Assembly: GCA_948470475.1 (NCBI GenBank)
Contig: OX419339.1
Location: 7,159,185-7,223,184 of the forward strand
Length of the DNA: 64,000 bases
Reading direction: 5' to 3'
Source of the DNA: Galaxea fascicularis
Lineage: Eukaryota > Cnidaria > Anthozoa > Scleractinia > Euphylliidae
The notes below the pieces were generated by a model that searched no databases, had not been told where the DNA came from, and saw only the letters and a list, made by a program, of their open reading frames with translations. The position numbers and the translations under genes were made by a program. The number at the start of each line of letters is the position of its first letter. The first letter of the stretch is position 1. Positions 46,101-54,516 of the stretch are shown piece by piece.

Positions 46101-49100
46101 TTCTTTATTTCAACACTATTCATGGTCACTTAGTTCCTGGATAGTTCGCCAGCTGCATTTTACAAGGTGGAGGAGTTGAAATAATCGTTTCGTGGCTTAA
46201 GTTTGGCGCAGAAATACATCTGCACATGAAAGGCAAATTCAGAAAATGCAAAAATATTTTTGCGTGGTTGGATATATGGAGAGGGGCGGGGTAGCAAGTA
46301 TGTGACTTTTATTCGCCCGTGCCATTGCTAACAACGATGCACCCAACTCCAAATTTCCATCCTCGACTAGCTGTTGGGTTCGTCAGTGGCATCTTTTTTA
46401 TTTTGATTGCTGTTATTTTACTCCTTAATAATCTATTTAAACCCTTTCTTTGCCGAAATATTAAAACCTTTCGTTTTTTAATCCATCGTCAGGTGGTAAA
46501 TGCCTCAGAAGCCTTTAAAGAGGCCGACAACTATCCCGACATAAGGCTGTTTACCGCAAGTGAGGTTGCCTTCGACACTCCACTTTATGAACTACAAAAG
46601 ATCGAACAACCATGGAGTGTAGCCTCTTCTGGTAAGGAAAGAAAAAAAATTACACAGTAAAACTGGGCCACTTGAAAACTATACAGGAGGCGTACTCACT
46701 TGGTTGACTTTCTTCAAGGACTTGTTAACCTTAATTTAATTGACCCACAAAATTATACAAAGACTAAGAACTTCGCTCCACATACGTCCATTACTTCTGT
46801 CGCAAAATACAGTGCTTGGCGAGCCAACAACTACAAACAAACATATTGACACCAGCGGCTCTCAGCAGGGGGCATGGCGAGAAACTTTTGTTGGCCGAGA
46901 GGGGCTCAAAGAAATATTCGCTTTATGCGCCGAATATCCCAATAAGGAGCCCACCCCGCTGGTTATATCAACACGTTCTTTCAAGTGGCCCTTAGCCTTC
47001 TTCGCAGACATTCTCTTGGCTCGTCACGCAATCTTTGGGGAGGAAAGATTGCGTGACGAGCCGTGAGAATGTCTGCGTAGGAGGCCAAGGGGCCCTGAGT
47101 TCTGCAGTTATTAGGGAGTTTAAGATTCTACGACGCGACGGCAACGAAAACGTCATTTCAAAATACAACTTCTCGTTTGTGTAACTCTTTCGAGATTATT
47201 CCAATTTGTTTAACATGAAAAACGCTGGCGAGCTGGCCAGGGCCTAAATTACTATGAACGGTGTTAAAGCAAAGAAAGAGAGAGAAAAAACATTTTGGTA
47301 CATTTCTTTGCCGTCCTCTGCGAAACAACAACGTGAAATGACCAAATTTGGGGTTTTCTCGAGAACGTGAGTGTATGGTGACAAGTTTTTCTTTCTCTTT
47401 CTTTGCTTTAACATCATTCACAGTAATTTAGACCCTAGCCAGCTCGCCAGCATTTTTCATGTTAAACAAATTGGAATTATCTCGAAAGAGTTACACAAAC
47501 GAGAAGTTGTATTTTGAAATGACGTTTTCGTTGCCGTCGTGTCATAGAATCTTAAACTCCCTATTAATTCCTGTTTTACTTGTTCTGTTCTTGACACTCA
47601 TCTATGCTTAGCATAAATTTGTTGATCGAAACCTAGCTTGATATACCGTGGTGAAACTTAAAGCTCGTTTGTTTTGTTTATATAATCTGTCAACGGCGTC
47701 GTTTGTTTTGTTCTATAGAATCTGTCAATGGTGGTGTATGGAAATACTTCTCAGCTGTCTGTTGGTTTTATGGTAAAAACATCTATGACCAGTACAAAAG
47801 ACCTCTTGGCTTAATTGCCACCGACTGGGGTGGTACACCGGTGGAATCGTGGTCCTCGCCAGATTCTCTGCGTCAGTGCAACATAACCGGAGACAAAAAC
47901 GTAGATGTGTAAGTTCATGTTCTTTAAACTCCTTCTGTATCGTGATGCTGTGCGATAGTTTAAGGACCAGTGAACCTTTCCGCATATAATTCAAATTGTT
48001 CGTCATTTCCGTCTCCAATTAGGAGCAAAGGGGCAACAGTCATGTGTTTGTTGGTTTCGCTGACCAACTGAGGTGTTTGCGGGGACTGGTGCTCAGCCCA
48101 TTACCCAGCCTCCACTCACCCTTAAGATGTGTAATAAGCATGGCAATATTGCCCTTTCCAGATTCCGCAATAAACACGGTTTTTAATAGAAATAACATTC
48201 TTTTCTTTCCATCTAGATTCTTGACACCTGAGGAAAAGTTCTTTGCTGGACCCGGTGACCATTCATCATTATACAATGCTATGATTCATCCATTTCTTAA
48301 CATGACCATTTATGGTGCTATTTGGTACCAGGGCGAGGCCAACGCAAATGCGCCTTACACCTACAACTGTACGTTTCCAGCAATGATCGATGACTGGAGG
48401 TCCAAGTGGTTTTATGGCACTGACAAACTCACAGCCCGTGAATTTCCGTTTGGATTTGTACAGGTAAAGAAATGAAAAGGATCATATACAAGCCTGCAAA
48501 TAATTCTTGTCCATAAGCCGGTCATTTGTCAGGCCAGGGTAAAGTTTTGGCTGGACAAAAGAACAGTCTGGTCAGAAATCCCCGATCAGAGTGTCCAACC
48601 AGGCTAAGCTTTCGCCGGTCAAAACCTAAAATCACCGACTGTTATTTGCAGGCTTGATATAGATGCTGATTTTTCAGGGATTAATCCAGCCACTGTTGAA
48701 TAATACACGCCAACAGTTCGCGTGTATTGTTCAATTCAACTCAACTCAACTCATCTCAGAAAACATCAGAATTCCAGGTTCTCCCATCAGGACTCGAACC
48801 TGTGACTTTCCAGTTATATTCCAGTTATTAGTGGTATACTATAAATATGTAGTTTTGCTCTCCTCTGTAACTCTGTAAAAAAATACAAAAAGAAAAAAAA
48901 GAAAAGAGTTCTAACGTTTTGTGAAAGGCATTGCGAAACACCCGATGGGAAAATCCAACAACTGCAAAATATTTCATGTGTATTACGGGTCCTGGAATAA
49001 AACTTTATGCGGCCTGGAAAATTCCTGGAATGTTGTCTTGAAAAAGTGCACAAACCCTGAGGGTTGGGCATAGTGTGGATTCAGGTACAGTGGTGTGGGG

Positions 49101-50535
49101 TAAGTGTTAAGAATGAGGAAAAAACAGTGGATGAAGACAAGCTCTATTCTGGGAAAAATGTATTTGTCTTCTCATATATTAATTCATTCGTTCGTTTGTG
49201 TGTTTGTTAGTTTAGCTATTCGCTTATTAAGTTATATTTATTTTTGTAGCTGTCATCCTTTTATCCAAAAACGAAGGGTGATGGTGCTGGTTTTCCGGTT
49301 ATTCGCTGGGCCCAGACAGCTAATTATGGTTATGTTCCAAACCTCAAAGAGCAAAACGTGTTTATGGCGGTTGCAATGGACTTGGGAAATAAGTCCTCTA
49401 TCTATAAAAGCATTCATCCCCCAGATAAACAAGATGTCGGCTTTCGCCTTGCACTTGCTGGCCGAGCGATTGCTTATGGGGATTTGGATGTTTATTTCAG
49501 TGGTCCACTTGTTTCTGATGTGAGCTTTACTTCTGGGGCTAATTCCACGACTTGGTTGGTAACTGTTGAGTATCATCATGAGAGCGTGGGTAAAGGGGGC
49601 ATTATTTTACGCGCTGTGAATGGATTTGAGGTGAGTTGCTTGATTATGGCTGGACATCTGGCCCCAGTTCAATGCACTGAAGTGCGGATAACTCTATTCA
49701 GCGGATAAGTCGTTATCCGGCAGATAAATATATTTCAACTGATACATTTTATCCGCTGGGTAGAGTTATCCGTCCTTTGAACATTAAACTGGGGCCAGAT
49801 GCCCAGCCATACCAACGGATCATTCTCATCGTCATCGTCATCGTCGTCGTCATCGTCATCGTCATCATTCTCATCATCATCGTCATCATCATCGTCGTCG
49901 TCATCGTCATCGTCATTATTCTCATCATCATCATCGTCATCGTCATCATTCTCGTCATCATCATCGCTGCTATAGATATTACCATTGCCATTCGCATTCT
50001 CTTCAAGTTTATTCCTATGGTTTTGAGTACTGATAGTTATAATATTTTGGGCAACTGCACACCTACCCCTCCCCTAACCCAACGCTGAAACCAACGTATT
50101 GTGACTTGTTGGGTTAGGGGAGGGGTGGGTGCACAATTGCCCAGATACTAACATTGATCCTTTTGTACTCTGCCCGAAACAGGCACTGTTTGGAATTTTA
50201 TTTCTTAGCATGGTAGCTTACAAATATTCTTGAAGAGATGTATTGCGGATATTTAGCAACATTTTCCATTTTCAATTTTCTCCTCATAGTACTATTGCGT
50301 ACTGTCTAACGATCCATCAAAGGCATCATTTACCCAAGCTGAAATCATAGCATCAGCATTCAAAAGGGTTGTGTTGCGTGGTGATTGCCCAAAGGGATAT
50401 GAAGCCAAAGGGTTGAGATACGCTTGGTCTTTAGTGCCTTGTGAGTTCAAGAAATGTGCTGTTTACAGCCAGGAGAACGATCTACCATCCCCTCCCTTCC
50501 TTTGGAATGCACCAGATGACAAGCCAGTAGAGTGA
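43139..50535 (+). CDS. SIAE: Sialate O-acetylesterase
   Basis: Seven exons, 43139-43373, 44562-44743, 46493-46631, 47719-47908, 48217-48463, 49250-49630 and 50290-50535, join in phases 1, 0, 1, 2, 0 and 0 into 539 residues (human 523). A signal peptide (MYLARLCVVVLLVEVTNA) precedes FRFANIYGNHMVLQ. The nucleophile block GDVWVCSGQSNMQ puts the catalytic Ser at residue 131. Later come IGLIATDWGGTPVESWSS-type sequence, NAMIHPFLNMTIYGAIWYQG, PVIRWAQTANYGYVPN, FMAVAMDL and SIHPPDKQ, which supplies the His/Asp part of the triad. The end is LRYAWSLVPCEFKKCAVY and PSPPF. Several N-x-S/T sequons (NMT, NCT) are kept. The enzyme removes acetyl groups from O-9 of sialic acids in the secretory/lysosomal route. 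The start is the only ATG in frame before the signal peptide. It shares a promoter with GAS8. Introns contain four MITE-like elements and a microsatellite. Confidence 0.96.
44939..45160. mobile_element. PIF/Harbinger-like MITE, 222 bp, with TAA duplication
   Basis: The ends GGCCATGTCCACACTGATGC and GCATCAGTGTGGACATGGCC are exact inverted copies. The flanks are TAA on both sides (44936-44938 and 45161-45163). Inner copies of the same theme (CGTCCACACTGATACGC, CGTATCAGTGTGGACGC) extend the stem. A 3-bp TAA target duplication suits PIF/Harbinger. It lies in SIAE intron 2. Confidence 0.8.
47114..47561. mobile_element. Large foldback MITE, 448 bp, with TATTA duplication
   Basis: Arms of about 190 bases pair with roughly ten mismatches in the first 150. 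They begin GGGAGTTTAAGATTCTA at both ends and include CAATTTGTTTAACATGAAAA and GCTGGCGAGCTGG. Direct TATTA copies flank the element (47109-47113 and 47562-47566). A related but worn end (GGGAGTTTAAGGTGGCACGA) occurs at about 44882. No open frame. SIAE intron 3. Confidence 0.85.
48733..48830 (-). mobile_element. tRNA-derived SINE fragment in SIAE intron 5
   Basis: On the minus strand a perfect B box (GGTTCGAGTCC) is followed by TGATGGGAGAACCTGG and a tail of repeated GAGTT units (about 48733-48752). The A box is decayed (about TAGTATACCACTAATAAC). It resembles the 985-1060 fragment around the B box. Confidence 0.5.
49658..49798. mobile_element. MITE with CTGGCCCCAG termini
   Basis: The outer ends CTGGCCCCAGTT and AACTGGGGCCAG, then GGATAACTCTA and TAGAGTTATCC, then AGCGGATAA and TTATCCGCT, pair symmetrically around a short AT-rich loop. 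It is 141 bp and lies right after SIAE exon 6. Confidence 0.75.
49819..49969. repeat. (TCATCG/TCATCA)n microsatellite
   Basis: About 150 bases of TCATCG, TCGTCG and TCATCA triplets with occasional TTC interruptions, in SIAE intron 6. The long frames across it are low-complexity artefacts. Confidence 0.9.
50048..50143. mobile_element. Foldback of 96 bp with TGGGCAANTG ends
   Basis: The left arm TGGGCAACTGCACACCTACC plus CCTCCCCTAACCCA pairs with TGGGTTAGGGGAGG plus GGTGGGTGCACAATTGCCCA around about 28 bases. No coding capacity. It lies 146 bases before the last SIAE exon. Confidence 0.75.
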
Positions 50536-51767
50536 TGTGAAAGACGGCAATCAAATTACCAGGTTAGCACTACAAAAACGGCAGGATATAAAAAAAAACC
50601 CACTTGGGTGTTGGGGATTTTAGAACTGAATAAGAAGGGGCTTGGAAAAGAGAATGATTCGCCTTGCAAACTTGTCATTTGTTGAAAAGTTCACCAGAAA
50701 ATCTATTAAACACGTAATGTGATAGTGACTATCCACGCAGTGGTAGTATATAAGTAAACAAGACCGTGTTTTTCTTGATGGACTGTCGGTTGATTCGCTC
50801 CCCAATAATACGCCTGGTAACGAAACCGGCCCGGAAAACAAAGTCTATTAGACAGAGTCCATTTTGAAAACTATTTTTTTGCTTCTCTCTCCCTTCTTCG
50901 TTTAATTCATCTGTTGTATTCTTCAGTGCACTTTTTGTTAAAAAATTCACGTATGCCGTGCGCTAGCTTTCTCTATTCAGGCTGGTTCTCGGTAACTTTT
51001 CTCCAATGATCGATAATGCCACCACATTTGAGAGCACATTTTACAGCTGTTCTTCCTGTCATTGCTACAGTCTTAAACAAAATTACTTGAGAAAATGTTG
51101 ATATGTGCGGTTTCCCACCAATATTACGTCATTCTTTTAAAAGGGGGTTTTCAAATTCTCTCGACACCTTGTTTGCGCGTAGAAATGCTACGCCGATGCA
51201 CAGTTTTAGCAGCAGTCTTTTTTAACTTTAGTCCAAGGTGATTGCTATATGTACAGTCCAAACAACAGGAGCTAGTTAATTTCATTGTAATCTCAGATGA
51301 AGACATACTTTCTTTTGTTTTGTTTTAGGAGACTACGCTTGTTGTCGTGCGACGAAATTACGACGGTGTCTCGAGCTGCAGATAAAGACCGTGAAGCCAT
51401 GTCAGCAAATGCCTAGGAAATGTAGATGAGCATGAATTTAAAATTAGGCTGCAGGGGCCAAATGGCCTTGCTGCTAGTGTAGCTAGTTCTAAGATTTTCA
51501 TTATGTTATTGGTTCACATTAAAATACAGTTTTCATCATCGATGATGAATCTGGTAAGCTTCATCGAAACTTGTTTTGGAATTGACTAAAAACATATCGT
51601 CTTCTTTAAGCCTGGGTTTCCCCGCACAGCAAGACCAATTTACACGACGGAAAAAACACGCTACGTGATGTAACAAAGTCACGAGATTGCCATCTTTCCT
51701 TCGTCTACAACTTCGCGCTGGTTCTCGTTAGCTTATCGTGATCTTTCTTGTGACGTATTTGACAAAT
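50536..51767. other. SIAE 3' flank
   Basis: Mixed AT-rich sequence after the SIAE stop. No canonical hexamer stands out as the cleavage signal and no gene is recognised. Confidence 0.4.
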
Positions 51768-51938
51768 ATGAACTATCGAGCTATTCACGACCCCATTCAC
51801 GCTGCAAATGACACAAACTTTCGCTTTGCTAATATTTATGGCGACTATGTGGTTATACAAGCGAAGCCATTCAGCGTTATGATCTGCGGCTTTGTTGAAA
51901 TCAAACATACCGTTGCTGTTTATTTGGAAAGCAAAAGT
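51768..51938 (+). pseudogene. Broken copy of SIAE exon 1
   Basis: The frame reads IHAANDTNFRFANIYGDYVV, then IQAKPFSVMICGFVEIKHTV and AVYLESK. It aligns without gaps to SIAE residues IHATDDASEFRFANIYGNHM, VLQAKPFSAIVWGFGEVGQS and VAVRLGSE. A hydrophobic run resembling the signal peptide precedes it, but its initiator Met is gone (a TAG lies just upstream) and only an internal ATG at 51768 remains. Homology stops before the end of the parental exon, no donor follows, and none of exons 2-7 is found downstream. It is therefore a truncated tandem duplicate about 1.2 kb beyond the parent. The unusual conservation of FRFANIYG and QAKPFS suggests it was a working paralogue for some time. Confidence 0.75.
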
Positions 51939-52065
51939 CCCGCCTTAATTTATGTATCGTTTCCTGGCATGGATACTTTGCATTCATGATACTTTTCTTG
52001 ATTTTCCCCAAAAAACAAAACGTCCGTGTTTGGTTTCAATTTTTCCACTAAGTTGTCGAAGGTTT

Positions 52066-52440
52066 CAATCATGTTTATGCAGGGAAACTTCACTACCTCA
52101 GCTGCTGGAACTCATTTCCAACCTTCTGAGGAGGCAATCTATGGTAGGGGGGATTTCAATACAACCGGCACGTTGAAAGAAACTTGAATACCAACTACTC
52201 CGTCTCATGACAATTGAGACGGGCTAGTTTGCTTTTCAAGTTTTAGGGTTAAAAAGACTCCCAAGGAATGAAACAGTTTTGAAAGAGCAGTGCTACAACC
52301 TTTGGACTATAGCTACGGATGTTTCTTTCAACTCGCCGGTTGCAATGAAATCCCCCTGTACCATATATTGCCTCTTCAGAAGGTTGAAAATGAATTCCAG
52401 CAGCTGAGGTAATGAAATTTCCCTGCATAAACATGATTGA
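52066..52440. repeat. Inverted duplication of a 120-bp exon-like segment
   Basis: 52066-52186 (plus) and 52440-52319 (minus) share about 120 bases starting AATCATGTTTATGCAGGGAA. Both read GNFxTSAAGxHFQPSEEAIY in the frame after a possible acceptor (atgtttatgcag). GTCTCATGACAATTGAGAC-like words occur beside both copies (about 52204 and 52442). Either a foldback element or a duplicated exon; no family recognised. Confidence 0.6.
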
Positions 52441-52449
52441 ACGTCTCAT

Positions 52450-53956
52450 GACAATTGAGATGCTGTAGATGCAATATCTGCCAATTTTGTTTGCTATTTT
52501 TTGGACCATGATAAGTACAACCGTTTAACAGTGGTTAGCACCAGTCGTTAACATTCAGTGGTCTACGTCACATTTTTTTTCTTTGTAACTGCACCGACGC
52601 TCATTTTTAATTTAAATTAAAGGACGCAAGAAGCGATCGTCAGCAGTTACTCAGGAGAAAAGATAAGATACTGGTCACATGAAACCTTATGTTACGGGAT
52701 GTTTTCCAGTAAAATGAGATTTAAGAAAAGTAAGGCAATGTCGCAATGTTTCTGCTCATAAAGCGAGTAATTTAGGTGTTTTCCACCTCTCCTTAGAATA
52801 ACGCCTTAGAGTGTAAAATAAGCGTTGAATTGTAAAGGTATGAAAAGTGCGAATTCCTTCCATTTGCTAAGCTTACGTAAGTGCATTAGTTGTCCAACTA
52901 TTATTGGTTGGAAATCGTATATGACAATAAGCCTGACAGTAGAGCTTTGAGTTCTGCCTGCAACGAAATGAGTGAAGATATCCAATAAACGCCATGTTCC
53001 TGAATGAAGGTCGGATCCATCACTTGTTAAAAGAACCCGGAAGGTAACAGGGCACCTATCGCTCAACCACGGAGCTAATTTCCCCCACAAAAAAAGCCCC
53101 TGTTGCACTTATGAAACCTATGCTGCGAAATTAAGAGGTGAAATGAGTCTAATATTAAGTTAAAAACTAAAAACCAAAATATAACTAAATCAAACCTTAA
53201 TATTTACCCTAGAGTAAACATCAAATTGTACTCTGGACGTTTTCCGAGTTTCCTGTCGTCTATTTTGATCTTCATCGATCTTCATCTAACAATTTGAACA
53301 AATATCCTGGATATCTTTAATCCCCAACTTGATGGCTTTCGATCTATTGAGTTAGAAGGACTCTTCCAAAGTTTGGGTGCTCTTTGAAGAAGACAGCTAT
53401 TTGTAGAAATAAAAAGAGTTACTAGTATGTTGCCTCCACTCTATTGGTCCTGTTGTTTCTTTCAAAAGAGCTTTATTTTCCATTTTTAATGCGCCTAGTT
53501 ACAACACTTTTGCTATTGACGTACGGGTTAAATGCGTTTGTTCATACTTGCCTACGCTTCGATGAAAGTGAGCTGAAATACTGTCTCTCCAAAATAGGAC
53601 GAGGAGAACCCGCTGACTGTTTTTGTGGTTTCTGCAGACTGTTAAGAGACCGTTAAGCAGTTTTCCTGCCACTAGCAAAAACCCGCGCTGCCCTGTTGGA
53701 GGGTCATCTATGTCGTATCAAAAAAAACAAAACAAAAAAAAACAAAAAAAAAAAAAACAAACAGAAACAAACAAACCAAAAAAAAAAAAAAAAACCAGCT
53801 TGTCTGTTAAGTACGCTGTCACTGTCATTGGAGCAAAATACTGATTTCTTTGTTCAGACTTTTATGGGTGAATCTATGTCTAAATCAAAAAAAAGGAAAA
53901 AGAATCTGAACGCTGCCAGCCCCAACAATGACCAAAATAAAATTTTTAATGTTTGA
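52450..53956. other. Intergenic, low complexity
   Basis: No gene recognised. An A-rich run with AAAAAAACAAA units lies at about 53720-53795. Confidence 0.45.
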
Positions 53957-54174
53957 AGGGGCGTAGCCAGCATTTTTGCCAATACGGGCTTCCTGTAGCA
54001 TTGCTGGCCCGAGTGACATTGGTATGGCAGAGGCGCTCAAGCGAAGATCTTACCCCGCGAAATACTGAAAGGGGGGTTCCGATCATCTTTCCTCTTAAAT
54101 TTATAGCCATGATCATAGCTCAAAAGGGGGATTCCAGAACCCCTTGAATCCCCCCCCCCCTGGCTACGCCCCTG
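53957..54174. mobile_element. hAT-like MITE with GTTTGA duplication
   Basis: AGGGGCGTAGCCAG at the left and CTGGCTACGCCCCTG at the right are inverted copies. GTTTGA lies directly outside both ends (53951-53956 and 54175-54180). Terminal CAGGGGCG-type sequence is typical of hAT elements, whose duplication is normally 8 bp; only 6 are recognisable here. No transposase. Confidence 0.7.
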
Positions 54175-54516
54175 GTTTGATCAAACATGTGAGTCAACTG
54201 CAGAAAACAGGAAATGACCACCAAATATAAAATGTGTTGATGGTTAAATTCTTCTTACTGGTCCACATTTACTACTGAGTGCCAAATATATAAAGAAAAC
54301 AAAATAGAGGAAAATAAGGAGGTGTTTTTTGGTACCAGTGCTTAATTAAGAATGAAAGAATATTCTTGAAGAGGTGGCGTTTTGAGCTTTGACACGATTT
54401 GCACGAAACGTCACATTGAAATGCCTTTACAATGGTCCATTGGCCTTATTGGCTCAAAATTCGAATTCCCTCCCAGCCTCCCATTTTGATTTGTGAGAAG
54501 AAAGCTGCCGTTTTGA

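Noticed and set aside
49777..50088. Isoleucine/valine-rich or methionine-rich protein
   Set aside because: Translation of a TCATCG/TCATCA microsatellite on either strand.
53696..53956. Lysine-rich protein
   Set aside because: Translation of an A-rich run.
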